Shown here: one piece after another, positions 31,261 through 42,411 of the stretch
Numbering within the stretch: position 1 is the first letter of the stretch
Layout of the letters: every line of letters begins with the position of its first letter
Source of the DNA: Fistulifera solaris
Lineage: Eukaryota; Bacillariophyta; Bacillariophyceae; Naviculales; Stauroneidaceae
NCBI GenBank assembly: GCA_030295235.1
Contig: AP026133.1
Coordinates: 124,001-188,000, forward strand
Reading direction: 5' to 3'
Length of the DNA: 64,000 nt
Translations under genes and position numbers: made by a program
Notes under the pieces: model-generated
Databases searched by the model: none
The model's input: the letters and a program-made list of their open reading frames with translations, nothing else
Told to the model about the DNA's origin: nothing

Positions 31261-31634
31261 ACGAGAAGTGAAGAGTGTAGAGTCCCTTTCCGAACCACAT
31301 CAGTTAGTTTTTCTATGCAAGTACTGTCATGTCACATTCGGATCCCAGTTTCGTTTATGGACAAGTTGTTCGCATTTTAGTAGTGTTCTTCATACGACTC
31401 AAAGGTTTATGAGTCCCGTCCACTTTATGACACAGCATGGGAGTCATGAATTGAATCTTCGACGAGACGGCGCTTTGACTGTTGACTTCGAAGCTGGAAA
31501 GTGGTAGAAAGTAGAAACAACGGATCAGGGAGACGACCAAATTGTTCAGCCCTCTTGCAAAAATTGTTGCTGCGTTGTCGACGCTACGTTGTCGATTTTA
31601 GCGAGCTTAAATTGACGGGGAAGAGGCTCTCAGA

Positions 31635-32365
31635 ATGGCAAAGCGAACGTTGTTGATCTTTTTGCTGTTGGTGGCATCATCGATGCAAACGACCAATGCA
31701 CTCAACGACGACGCAGATTTTGTGGGTTATATGGAGAACTTAGAGAAAATGGAAAGAGATCGGGAACGTATAAATAAAATGCTGGAAGAGCATGAGGTAC
31801 GTTCGAAGTTTTCAAACAAGCTACGCTGTCGTCCTAAAGCCCTGTGGATCACACTTACGCTCTTTACCATTAACGAAAAACTTAGCTATGGCGACAAACT
31901 ACATGGGGAGGATATGCCGTGCGCCAAGTTCAAGCCCTAGGGAAGCACTTTGAACCCTTCTTTCTCGCAGTGAGTGATGCCTTGAATGATGGAGGTTCGG
32001 AACCAACTCGACTTTTGATCCTGATTACCATTCGAATCATTGTGATTTCCATATGCATTGGGATGATTTATGCGGTCGGCTCAATCATTAACATGATTAC
32101 TGGGAAGGAAATCATAATCGAAGAAACAGTCGTAGTAGATGATGCTCCATCCAAATCGAATGAAACGCACAAAAAGGAGGACAAGCGTAGAGGAGCCCGT
32201 GAAAAGAAAAAAAGCAAACTAAAAAGAATGCTTCAAATTGCATTGGATGAGAACTGCACACGATTCCCTGCTTCAGAGGCTTCCGTCGTTATAAATTATT
32301 ATCTTGAATGTTCACTCATCAACATACTTGTTTACGGAGTCGATCTCACGCAGCAGAATATTTAA
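31635..32365 (+). CDS. Signal-peptide membrane protein (two exons)
   Basis: Function unknown. Exons 31635-31796 and 31886-32365, with an 89-nt intron (GTACGT ... CTTAG), product 213 aa. The N-terminus is a strong signal peptide (MAKRTLLIFLLLVASSMQTT). A short charged coiled segment follows (YMENLEKMERDRERINKML), then in exon 2 a hydrophobic helix (LLILITIRIIVISICIGMIY), then a highly basic cytosolic-type stretch (KKEDKRRGAREKKKSKLKR). The predicted layout is one lumenal/extracellular domain, one membrane span and a basic tail. The splice sites are canonical and keep the frame (54 codons in exon 1). Confidence 0.65.
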
Positions 32366-32377
32366 ACCATTGCTTCG

Positions 32378-32940
32378 TCAATCCACTAATCCTTGTAATC
32401 CCTTGTCCTTTTTAGTTGCTCCAATTTCCAACCGGTAATTGAACTGGGCTTTACCCTGCTGAAATTTAATCATCGTCGAAGGTGTTGAGTTCCAGCCTAT
32501 GACATTTTTCAAAGCTAAATTGCGCTCAAAACGTGTACCAAAATGACGTGCTTCGCTGTTTTCAATAAACGCAATCACTTTCGCAAGCCTCGGACGACGT
32601 CTGTAGTGTAGCGGAGCTGTCATTCATTTCCAGTCAAATTCTCGTCGATATTGACGCAACGCTTCTTGCGAACGACTACGAAGTTCCCATTCGGACGACG
32701 ATTGAGGCCAGCTCAATGAGACTTGCGACTGGTGCAAACGTTACTACTTGCGTTCTCTCTGCAACGCAATTTAAAACTGCGGATTTCGTCGCCAGCGTCG
32801 TAAGCTATATAGTGCGGATAGTGATAGCTAGGATAGCGATAACGAAATCTTGGGTGCTCAGCTCCTCGCACATTGCGCAGGAAAAATCGCGGCTCTTTCC
32901 ATCCGCACCAGCCTGCTTGCCGAACGGCCATGGGAGCAGC
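32378..32940 (-). pseudogene. Possible disrupted minus-strand gene
   Basis: Three protein-like stretches follow one another on the minus strand: from an ATG at 32931, WCGWKEPRFFLRNVRG and RYPSYHYPHYIAYDAGDEI; in another frame, SSSEWELRSRSQEALRQYRR; and after an in-frame TGA, PRLAKVIAFIENSEARHFG and NVIGWNSTPSTMIKFQQGK to a stop at 32378. The compositional style is coding, but a frame change and a stop separate the parts. I do not recognise the family. It may be a decayed gene or one with sequence errors. Confidence 0.3.
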
Positions 32941-33304
32941 GACGTGCCATTTGGAGTTTGTTACAAGCTCTTCACGTTGATCGACGCTAATGCATATTGC
33001 ATATATCCCTAGAAAAAGCTTTTACAGCTTATCGTTCACGCAGAGACCATTTCATCTTTCATAGTTGAACGTTCTATTGCACCTTCTTAATCTTGCTGGT
33101 GGAGTGTGGCGTGTCTGGGCTGCGTAGTAAACAAGATACATCTGGGACTGGTTAGCATGACGTCATACGTGACTGAACAGGTCCTGAGCTCAATTGAAAC
33201 CGAAGGAGCCATTCAAAAAAGAATGCTCGTTGTTATTTTTCTTCTTCGAGAAGCAAATGCATTACAACGAATGAATTTACCTTTCGGAATAGATAGCAAC
33301 AACT
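32941..33304. other. Intergenic
   Basis: 5' flank of NAT10. No supported feature. Confidence 0.4.
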
Positions 33305-36300
33305 ATGGTCCGCAAACGTTTAGATGATCGCCTTCGGAATCTCTTGGAGCGCTCTATGGTCACCCGCCAAAGATCCATGCTGGTTTTGGTAGGAGACTAT
33401 GGCAAAGATCAAATTCCCAATTTACATCGCATTCTATCACAAAGCAGCATGCAAAATCCGAGTGTTCTGTGGTGTTACAAGAAAGATTTAGGATTCAGTA
33501 CGCACCAACAAAAGCGTATGAAAAAATTGAAGAAACAAGCGCAGCGCGGCCTTTTGAATGATACCGAACAAGCCTTTGATCTCTTTGTCAAGCAAGCACC
33601 GATTACGTGGTGTTACTACAAAGACAGCCATCGCGTACTGGGAACGACCGTCAAATTGCTCGTTCTACAGGATTTCGAGGCGCTTACACCGAATCTTATG
33701 GCCCGAACCATTGAAACTGTCAGCGGTGGAGGTCTCGTAGTCTTTTTATTGAAAACGGTCAACAGTTTGAAGCAATTGTATCAGATGTCGATGGATGTGC
33801 ACAGCCGCTACCGAACCGAGTCACAAGCTGATTTACAGCCGCGCTTTAATGAGCGTTTTCTTCTCAGTCTGGCGGACAATCCCGCATGCATGGTGTGTGA
33901 TGACGAATTGAACGTCTTGCCGTTGAGTGGTAAAACCCTGAAGCAATTGAGTGAAAAATCGTACGCAAAGGGCGATGCTGGACAGGTTATTCTGGAAGAT
34001 ACAGCAGACGACGTAGAGTTGCGAAGCTTGCAAGAGTCACTCGTCGATACACCGCACATTGGTGTGCTAGTAGGACAGACCAAAACAATTGACCAAGCAC
34101 AGGCCGTCTTGCAGTTTTTGGACGCTTGTACAGAAAAGCAATTGCGAAGAACTTTAGCTATGACAGCTGCTCGAGGACGTGGTAAATCAGCGGCGATGGG
34201 ACTGAGTTTGGCAGGGGCTTTGGCGCTGGGGTACTCTACGATTGCGGTAACTGCACCAGAGCCCGAAAATCTTGTTGCCGTTTTCAACTTTGTTATTCAA
34301 GGCTTGAATGAGCTGAAGTACCAAGAACATATTGATTACAACGTTGTCTACAATCAAGCATTGGGCCGCGATGAAATCAAATGCGTTTTATCGATACAGC
34401 TCCACAGGACCCATCGCCAGATGATTCAGTACGTACCACCGTCCGCCGTTGACCAATTTAAAACTGCGGAGATCATTGCTATTGACGAGGCGGCAGCCAT
34501 CCCTCTACCAATTGTTAAGTCTCTGCTTCAGTTGAAGGATGAGCGACTGGTGTGGTTGAGTTCAACTATTAATGGGTACGAGGGTACGGGGCGAGCCCTC
34601 AGCTTGAAGCTAATACATGAATTGAGGGAGCAAAGCAAAAGCAATGCGGCGCAAGCTGCAGCAAACGCCATTGTCGGGCCGAAAAGAGGCAAAGGCGAAG
34701 CTAAGGTACATGAACAACGATGGGCTGCTGCGGCACAGGCTGCCTCGGATCAACCCACAGGTTCGCTCGTTGAGATTGAACTGACAACTCCCATTCGATA
34801 CGCACCAGGAGATTTTGTAGAAAAGTGGTTGAATAAGTTGCTGTGTCTAGAATCGACAGCTGGAAGCCTAAAACTGAGTGGCGGGGCGCCAGCACCAGAT
34901 CATTGTGAGCTGTATAGTGTAGATCGAGATGCACTTTTCTCGTATCACAAACTGTCCGAAGCTTTTCTGCAAAAGATCATGGGCCTTTACACAAGTGCTC
35001 ATTACAAGAACACGCCGAATGATTTGCAACTGCTCAGTGATGCTCCTGCTCATGCGCTCTTTGTGCTCCTCTCTCCAAATGCGGAAAAGGATTCCGACTC
35101 GCTTCCCGATGTCCTTGCTGTTATTCAAGTGGCTATGGAGGGACAGATCTCACGCAAGGCGGTCGAGGCGCAATTGGCTCGTGGGCACCGCAGTGCTGGT
35201 GACTTGATTCCCTGGACTCTTGCACAACAGTTTGGAGATTCTAAGTTTGCTCAGTTGAGTGGTGCACGAATAGTGCGCATCGCCACTCATCCTTCGGTGC
35301 AAGGAATGGGGTATGGAACGCATGCCATGAACCTGCTGTATCGCTTTTACAATGGTGAAATGATTTCATTGGCAAATCATGTGGAAGATGATAGTGAGGA
35401 TGGCGTCGATGATGCTTCGATGAACGAAGAAGAAAGCGACGACGAAGCAGAAGCGGGTGCGGCAAGTAGCTTACAGAAAGAACGGCTAAAGCCTCGTAAG
35501 GAAATTCCACCTCTACTTCTTCCCCCTGACTGAGATTGATGCACCGCGATTGGACTGGATCGGCACTTCGTTTGGCCTGACTTTACAGCTTCATAAGTTC
35601 TGGACTAGGGCGGGCATGCGATTGCTGTATTTGCGTCAAACTCAAAACGAGCTTACTGGCGAGCACTCCGCAATTATGCTTCGAACGCTTTCCCACCGCA
35701 CTGGTTTCGACGATTCCTGGCTCGACGCATTTTCCAGTGACACTCGGCGTCGTATGATCTCATTGCTGGGAGGATCCTTCCGCGATATTGAAGTTCGACT
35801 GGCACTTTCTTTGCTGGAAAACTTTGGCCGTGCACAAGGGACGAAGAAATCGATTCAAGACCGAGCGGGTGCCTTTGGTGGGAAAATCTCTATCCAAGAA
35901 TTAGACTTACTTTTGACTCCACACGATTTGAAACGTTTGGAGCTTTATGGAAGAAACTTATGCGATCATCACTTGGTAACTGATTTGCTACCTACTCTCG
36001 CTCGTCTCTACTTCTCTGAGCGATTTGGATCCGATTTTTCACTTTCGGGAGTGCAGGCGGCTCTGCTTTGTGGCACAGGTCTTCAGGCCAAGTCAGTCGA
36101 ACACTTAAGTGGTGAGCTTGGTCTACCGGTGAACCAAGCATTGGCCATGTTCAACAAGGCTATCCGAAAACTCTCCATTGCTTTAAACGGCATTGCACTA
36201 GAACAAGAGAAAATTGATATTTTGAAGAAGCAAGAGGTGGCTGCTGGAACGACCGAGCGACTACGTGATGTGGCACGGCAAACGCTCGAGGAAGACTTGT

Positions 36301-36605
36301 CAGATGGCGCGGACGAAGCTCTGGATGCTCTCAACGCTACAAACAATCTTCCTCCTGAGATTTCGCAAGATCCCGAATTGATGCAATATGCGATTAAGGG
36401 TTCAACGAAACAGTGGGAGAAAGCTTTGGATGGCAAAGACGTTAAGGATGGAACAGTGGCAATTCAATCAGTTCGCGAAAAACGCAAGATATCCGATGAT
36501 GACATTGAAAAGGAGGCGTCGAAGGACAAGCTGTCGAAAGACAAGGGCAAGAAGAAAGATTCAGGTAGCAAGGCCAAGAGGAAGAAAAAGAGGGCTAAAA
36601 ACTAA
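33305..36605 (+). CDS. NAT10: NAT10/Kre33 RNA cytidine acetyltransferase
   Basis: Nucleolar enzyme making N4-acetylcytidine in 18S rRNA and tRNA with ATP and acetyl-CoA. Product 1,099 aa, the family's usual length. Order: N-terminal DUF1726-type domain (VGDYGKDQIPNLHRIL, WCYKKDLGFSTHQQKRMKK), helicase/ATPase domain with P-loop AARGRGKSAAMG (about residue 286) and Walker B AIDEAAAIP (about 393), then the GNAT acetyltransferase fold with acetyl-CoA-binding VQGMGYGTHAM (about 665). The tRNA-binding domain follows (LDWIGTSFGLTLQLHKFW, VYLRQT-like LLYLRQTQNELTGEHS), then a Lys-rich nucleolar tail (KDKGKKKDSGSKAKRKKK). An extra C in CCCCC 35522-35526 breaks the frame at the conserved PRKEIPPLLLPL segment; removing it gives exactly 1,100 codons. 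As an essential gene, it supports the sequence-error reading. Confidence 0.95.
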
Positions 36606-37055
36606 GGAAAATCGATTTCACATTTTTTCGGGTTAAGATGGAAGAAAATAAAATTATTGGCATCGTCGCGATTTGATGAGTGAAACACTGACTCTAAGTT
36701 TTATGTCACCGAACTTAGAACTATCGACTAGTCATGTAGCTAGAGGTAATTTATCCGGTGAGTCGTTAGTCGTTACTGCCGAAGGAGTATACTTTGTAGT
36801 CACTCCCGCGCTCACGTGGTTCTTACCGATATTCAGATATAGTACTACCTGAAGAAGAGTGCTTGCAATTTGACGTCACGGTGTCACGTTCGCACCGAAA
36901 CAGAACAAAACGCAGACCGAATAAGCTTGATGCGAGGCATTCTCATAAAACTCGAAATCGATGGTGAAAGATTCTATATGTTGATCTAGTTGACTTCATC
37001 GTCAACGTTTTTTCGAGCACGATCTTCAAAGCACCCTTCCATTATTGTGACCAAA
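36606..37055. other. Intergenic
   Basis: Between NAT10 and the ankyrin gene, same strand. No supported feature beyond presumed terminator and promoter. Confidence 0.4.
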
Positions 37056-37992
37056 ATGATTGCAGTCGAGGATGTATTGAAGAGTGAAAGCCAGGAGCTC
37101 ATCGTGCGATTCTTCAAGGATCGTCGCGTAGAAGACGTTCGCGTATGTGGTTACAGCCATCTCCTTTTATTTGCGGCTCGAGAAGGGTTATACCAACTCG
37201 CCTTTGTTTTGGTCAACAATGGAGCCGATGTCGATGTCTGCGACATGGCCGGCAGCACGCCTCTCTGTCATGCCGTCTTTCGCAAGAACAAGGCCCTTGC
37301 CGAATTGCTTCTCCGTCACGGAGCCGATGTCGATTATGCCAACTGGAAAGGCAAATCGCCCTTATACTTGGCAACTCTCAACAATGATCCCGAAATGGTC
37401 GAATTACTTTTGCGCTACAACGCTAACATCAATCGAACCGTGAGTTGGTGGTTGGGAAAATGCCAAGTCAATGATGTGGAGGGTCCATTGATCTTTTTCG
37501 CACTCGATAGTCGACGGAGCAAGGCAGCCCGAGCAATGCTACAAAAGTCCTACACTGGATGTCACAACTCGGGACTCTTTGGATCGCACGCTATTAATGC
37601 GAGCCATGGGGTCAGCGATTCCTCTGGATGTGTTTGAATTGATATTACGTAACCCAAAGACCGATGTGGAAGCACTGGACATGGACAACGAGTTTCCCTT
37701 GCAGACTGCAGTGTATCGCAATCAAGTTGACCGTGTGCGATTACTTCTCGATCGAGGAGCGAATCCGTTTCGGAGCCTAGGAGGAATTTCGGTGTTTGAA
37801 TTCACCTGTCAGCAATCCAATTTGTCGCTGGTGTACGAAATGGTACGATCGAGGCCGCAGCAATGGGTATTAGACGAGACACACAAGGTAGAATCATCGA
37901 AGCTGCGTACGACGTGCTTTCACCCAATAACAGTCGTCAGTGTTGCTCTCGTCGGTGCGGGCTTGACAATTGTGCAACGATTTCGGGAGTGA
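37056..37992 (+). CDS. Ankyrin-repeat protein
   Basis: About 311 aa. The ATG at 37056 (CCAAAATGATTG) is preferred over an upstream non-ATG opening. Ankyrin repeats are well preserved: HLLLFAAREGLYQLAFVLVN, NGADVDVCDMAGSTPLCHAV, HGADVDYANWKGKSPLYLAT, PEMVELLLRYNANINR, and after a longer insertion DRTLLMRAMG, TDVEALDMDNEFPLQTAVYR, RGANPF. A hydrophobic C-terminus (ITVVSVALVGAGLTIVQ) could be a tail anchor. The frame slips at AAAA 37543-37546; dropping one base gives exactly 312 codons. No catalytic domain. Confidence 0.75.
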
Positions 37993-38991
37993 ACTTGGAG
38001 GGTGCCTTTGCCCACAGATGTCAGGGTAATGGCTTGCGGTACCGGTTCGCGTATGCCCCGGTATGCTCGTGAGACTGGTTTCAAAGAAACGAACTTATCA
38101 TGAACTCCACCTCAACACCCAAACAGGTGCACCCTGTGGTACCAGTCTCCCGCATTTTACGATTGAAACATTTAATGATTCTTGTCGTTTTTCTTTCTCT
38201 TGAAGAATGGTTAATGAGCGCGAAGCCGAGCCCGCTAGTAGCTTACTGTCATTTATTTCTTCCATCCATTGCAAGCTTGAGCAAGTGGTTAGTTGGGATG
38301 GTTGGGCAGGAGTATCGCCCAATGTAGGATTTGTCTTGAACCATTTAGACGTTAGGAGTTTGATAAGTGCCGTCACGGCGTTGCAATCTTGTGAAGTAGA
38401 GACTGCTGATTAAAGCGCATGTCAACTCATCTAGAACCGTATGTCAACTCGTACAATGCGCAAAAATGGATGATAAGAATAGAACATGTTTTCCTTCGTA
38501 GCCTTGTCAGAGCGACAATCCGAAACGGACACGGGATATTAAGTCTCCTCATGCTGCGAAACGAAATGCAAGAAAAGAAAGAATCCGCTTTCGCCTGAAT
38601 TTAGCTTGAGAGTTGCTTTAAGGGATAATTTAGAGTACTAAGATAAAAGAAGAGAGGTAACGACCCTTAACAGGCGTCGTTTCGTAGTTTCGCTGCACGA
38701 ACTATTTGCACTGTTGAGCTGGCTCTGGTGAAGCGTTCACACGGTTTACGGGTGGCTGGCTTCATGCGTAACACCCTAGAAGAGCGACAAAACACAATCG
38801 TTTCGATTGAGAAGCTTTAATTCAACTGCTACGAAAGCCCAATTCAGACAATCCGTGAGACTACTCCCCTTGGCGAAATTCATAGCCCACAATTCTGATA
38901 TGCTCGACGACTATGGTGACCGCATTTTGGTATATTGCCGAATCGCATACTATGATACTCCAATCATGCTTCGCTTCAGATGCACTGTTTA
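37993..38991. other. Intergenic, with a short orphan ORF
   Basis: A 68-codon ORF at 38207-38413 (MVNEREAEPASSLLSF, ending CEVETAD) has coding-like composition and could be a relic or last exon of a neighbour, but no in-phase splice joins it to the ankyrin gene. Otherwise nothing is supported. Confidence 0.35.
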
Positions 38992-39771
38992 TCACAGTCC
39001 CATTTGCCACGAAATGTCCGTTCCAATTTGTGAAATCGACAAGACCGTCCCTCGTGGTAAAATCCCTTCACATGCAACTCGTACTTGCTCCACCAGCGAG
39101 CCTGAGTTGGATGACGAACGCCACTGAAGAAGAATGTCGGCACTGTGCTTCCCAATCGCCGCCAGTTGTTGATGAGGATCCGGTAATTTAATGACACCCG
39201 ACGGCTCTAACGAACAGAGCTGCTTGTGTTCAATGATAATACTTTGCACACCCAGCGGACGCCCCCATCGCTCCAACTCGAGCCCTCGCGTATGTTGCCA
39301 TTGATTGATTTCGTCGGGAATACCCCAGAACACTGCACGATACAAGGAAGACAAGCGCTGCGCCCATCCGGCGCCCGAGGATCCGTACCGCACTTGCATC
39401 TGCTGGTGCAGTTCCCTCAATTTGTCAATCAACCACCGCGCATCGGCTTGAACGCCACTGCACAACAAGAATGTATTCGGGGTAATGGTATGGACTATTG
39501 CCAGAGGACGTTGACGTCGATGCGGTGATGTGGTGGTCACGGAAATGATGTGAATGGTTTCGTTCGTGTGTTTCACTGCCAATATCAAAGTTCCGTGTTG
39601 CAAAGCCGCTTGATTCGCGTGCTGTAACTGTTTCGACTGCCCATTTTCGTCAAGTGCACGAATCGATTCGTACCGGGATGGCGCCGTCGTAGTACTCGAT
39701 GATGCCGATGCTGAGGCGAAGAGGAGCAGAAGGCATTGCAGAAGAAAGAAATAGGCGTGTGATATTTTCAT
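38992..39771 (-). CDS. Secreted proteasome-subunit-like (Ntn-hydrolase fold) protein
   Basis: The ATG at 39771 opens a signal peptide (MKISHAYFFLLQCLLLLFAS). The following 235 residues align in pattern with 20S proteasome alpha/beta subunits: GTLILAVKHTNETIHIIS (strand pair at the usual N-terminal position), ITPNTFLLCSGVQADARWLI (compare the I-x-D-H-x-x-x-x-x-G-x-x-A-D element), LIDKLRELHQQMQVRYG helix, LSSLYRAVFW. The catalytic N-terminal Thr is not evident, so it is more alpha-like or inactive. Such a fold with an ER signal is unusual; in diatoms it could reach the ER, the secretory path or the periplastid compartment. A further upstream ATG (39828) would hide the signal peptide and is not preferred. 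Confidence 0.6.
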   Translation of the reverse strand: MKISHAYFFLLQCLLLLFASASASSSTTTAPSRYESIRALDENGQSKQLQHANQAALQHGTLILAVKHTNETIHIISVTTTSPHRRQRPLAIVHTITPNTFLLCSGVQADARWLIDKLRELHQQMQVRYGSSGAGWAQRLSSLYRAVFWGIPDEINQWQHTRGLELERWGRPLGVQSIIIEHKQLCSLEPSGVIKLPDPHQQLAAIGKHSADILLQWRSSSNSGSLVEQVRVACEGILPRGTVLSISQIGTDISWQMGL

Positions 39772-40059
39772 GGTCTTTTCTCGGTGTATACTTTCGTCGC
39801 TGAACGATTTTCTCGATATTCTAATCAATCAAAGAAACAAATCAATTTCAAATTTTATCTTTGCTTTATTGATGGTGTTATAATAATGAATTTGTTGTGA
39901 TTATTCCATGTGAGAATCGTTTTACTGCGATGATGCAATACAACAAGACGGCAGCAGGCTGGTTGCGCTGCGTCAATACGTTTCATTTTTTATAGTAGGC
40001 ACAATCCATAGCGGTACCTAAATAAAATTTTACCGAACGTGTCAGACGTTTCGTATCAG
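39772..40059. other. Intergenic
   Basis: AT-rich 5' flank of the proteasome-like gene. No feature seen. Confidence 0.4.
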
Positions 40060-41240
40060 GCCTGCGTTATTTTTATTACGGAGTATTATTTCTTGTTGCA
40101 AGGGGCAGTTTTGCTTCTTCACACTGAGTGCCGAACCGTCTATTGCTTTAGCCAAAAGACCGCATACCCTACGAGATGGGATTTTGTCGGTGTGTTTGAT
40201 GACCAGGGCGATGAAATTTGTGGATACGCTGAAGAGCCATCGATCTTTGTTCGATTCGTTGGATATCAAGGACAATGATTTGCTGAGTGACAACAACTTA
40301 TAGCGCCTTCTGCAAACTGACGTGCTGAATCGTTTGCGCTTAGCAAGCTTGGTGAACGAACTTGTTTTTCTTCCTTTGTCGGCACGAGTGGTTTCTCTTC
40401 AGTATGGGATATCTACAGTGTCCCAGAAAGAAGTCGATTTTCAGTATGTATTGACTGCAGTAAATAAGCGATCACTGCTTATTAACCATGACAAGCAACA
40501 CTTTCCGACGGAAGCCGTGATATCCTTTCTGCAGCGTGTGGCTGCTTTGGGTCATTTTGTTACGCTGCAATTCATAGTCATTTTTCCAGGTCCTTCCAAT
40601 CTGTATTGCACACAAACTGATACACGCTACCCGCTCAAATCCGAACTTGGAGGCCCTTCCTTGATTTGTCTTACGGTGGTTGGGACTGGGAACTACACTT
40701 CGACACACTTTTCGAGGGTATTAAAGATCACAAAAAACTACGCTGTTAGAAGTATATGCTTCCGAATCAGCGACTTCGTTCGGACCTAATTTTCGTCATC
40801 TTCGTAAATTGCTATCTGACAACAGACAAATCACTGTTTGTGATGAGAACGAAAAACCCTTCTCAGATGGTTCGTCGCTTTTAGAGCGGTTCGGCGGGTC
40901 TTTTAATTGACTCTTTACCCGAACGACAATGGTTGGTAGTGACCGTTTTGATGGAGAGCGCCGCCGACAATTTTCCACGCTCTGCATTTTTTTTATCCGA
41001 TCACATGGATGTGTTGTTCGATCTACTGCAGTTTGCGCAGTGGGACTATCTGTTCGGAGACAATTTTCGTTTGTAGCGCGATTCTTTCGAAAGTGAGAGC
41101 AAACGCACGTACTGCATTTTTATTCAAGTGAAAGATATGAAGATCTTGGTGTCTATGCGCCTTGGAGGTAGCTTGCTAACTAATGCAGAGGACTGAGATA
41201 CCTTCAGTTTTTCAGATTATCCGATACCCTAAACGACAAA
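40060..41240 (+). pseudogene. Relic of a diatom LRR-like gene
   Basis: Fragments in several frames read as one degraded member of the LRR-like family. Examples: DVLNRLRLASLVNELVFLPL (about 40322), a segment at about 40690 with DWELHFDTLFEGIKDHKKLR, then after a frame change LLEVYASESATSFGPNFRHL and RKLLSDNRQITVCDENEKPF (about 40745-40860), and last LSDHMDVLFDLLQFAQWDYL (about 40985). Stops and frame changes occur about every 100-200 bp, much denser than in neighbouring genes. The final module resembles the C-terminus of the protein at 3327-3908. No intact reading frame remains. Confidence 0.55.
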
Positions 41241-41464
41241 CATGGCTCGACGTAGCGGTATACGCTGTCCTATCTATGATTATTGAAGGACATTTCATGC
41301 TATTTCAATGATGATTTCCATGGTAAGACATTAACACGACATGGTTTTCGGTGCAAGCTTCATTTTGTTGCTTTCGTAAATACAAAGTATTGAATTATTG
41401 CAGTCTGTTGCTTCGTATTGACTTGTCTTATTTCGTGCACTACCAATCAAGCAAGCAAGCCGCA

Positions 41465-42411
41465 ATGTTTTCTCGCACTCAAACCCGTATTCTCAACAAT
41501 ATAAGCCGCACGAGAATGCTCTCAACATCCGCAACACGTCATCCTCTCGTCGTTCCTATCGAACTCGTCAGTGACACCATGTGACCCAACGGTATGTATC
41601 GTGAAAGCTCTCAATTTTCTCCTGTTGTCTTACGCTCACTTTCTCTTCTGTTGCTTCAGGCTACATTGGCAAGAAACACTTGCAAACGGCCATTCAAACC
41701 GTCTTGGACGCACCTCTCCATCCGGACCGTCCTTTGGCGTTTGCGGTCCTCCGCGTCCCCTTTTTCCTCGAACCGCAATACGATGAAACGAAGCCCTTTA
41801 TTGAGACCAATCGCGAACGCCTCTTAACAAAATGGGGAGCTCAGTGGCCCCGACAAAAGCAAACCCACAATCTTAAAGGCCGCGGCATCGAAGCCGGGAT
41901 TCCGCATTTCAATTTGGATCGCTTGGCCTCGAATACCATGTCTTCGCATCGTTTGATTCAATATTTGGGAAAGACGTACGGATTAGATGTTTCCGAAGCG
42001 ATTTATGATGTTTTGAATGTGTATTACTTCGTCGATGGACATTCGTTGAACGATCATCCGCGTGTGGCGCAAGTCGTTGCCGACGCCTTGTCGGATTTAT
42101 TTGCAAAACGCGCCATGTCAGCTCCTACGACACAAAACTTGCTGGATTTCTTGTCGAGTCAACAGGGCCGCAAGGAAATCCAAGCGGCGACGGCAGCCTT
42201 GCAGCAACTGGGAATTCATAGTATTCCCAAATTTATCATTGAAGGGCAAACCGTTGTGGATGGTGCCGCTCTGCCAGATGTCTTTGTACAAGTGTTTCGA
42301 GAAATTGAGGAGCGAGGAACGGTCGTGGGGGGTCCCTTGTTTCGAAAGATATTAGGTGTCTCGACCGAGACCATTGCCCGGGCCAGTCATCATCGTCATT
42401 GTGATGTTTAG
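41465..42411 (+). CDS. DsbA/FrnE-like thioredoxin-fold protein, candidate selenoprotein (two exons)
   Basis: Thiol-disulphide oxidoreductase family (DsbA, FrnE/2-hydroxychromene isomerase type). Exons 41465-41591 and 41660-42411, with a 68-nt intron (GTATGT ... CTTCAG), 293 codons. The presequence (MFSRTQTRILNNISRTRMLS) looks mitochondrial. The core begins VPIELVSDTM, then TGA (41582-41584), then P-N-G across the splice and YIGKKHLQ. In FrnE-like proteins this site reads SDTxCPWCYIGKxxL, so the TGA falls exactly on the first active-site Cys and the second Cys is Gly. The rest is intact and long: GIEAGIPHFNLDRLASNTMS, HRLIQYLGKTYGLD, LQQLGIHSIPKFIIEGQ (the cis-Pro loop), VDGAALPDVF. A frame kept on both sides of the TGA, plus a SECIS-like hairpin downstream, supports selenocysteine. 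The alternative is a nonsense change or sequence error at TGC/TGT. Confidence 0.75.

Noticed and set aside
32620-32640. Second selenocysteine candidate (in-frame TGA before the MTAPLHY segment)
   Set aside because: No family alignment puts a Cys here, the gene has another frame change, and no SECIS-like fold was noticed.
37887-38200. Intron joining the 37056 ankyrin gene to the ORF at 38207
   Set aside because: The plausible acceptor (CTTGAAG) puts a stop two codons later.
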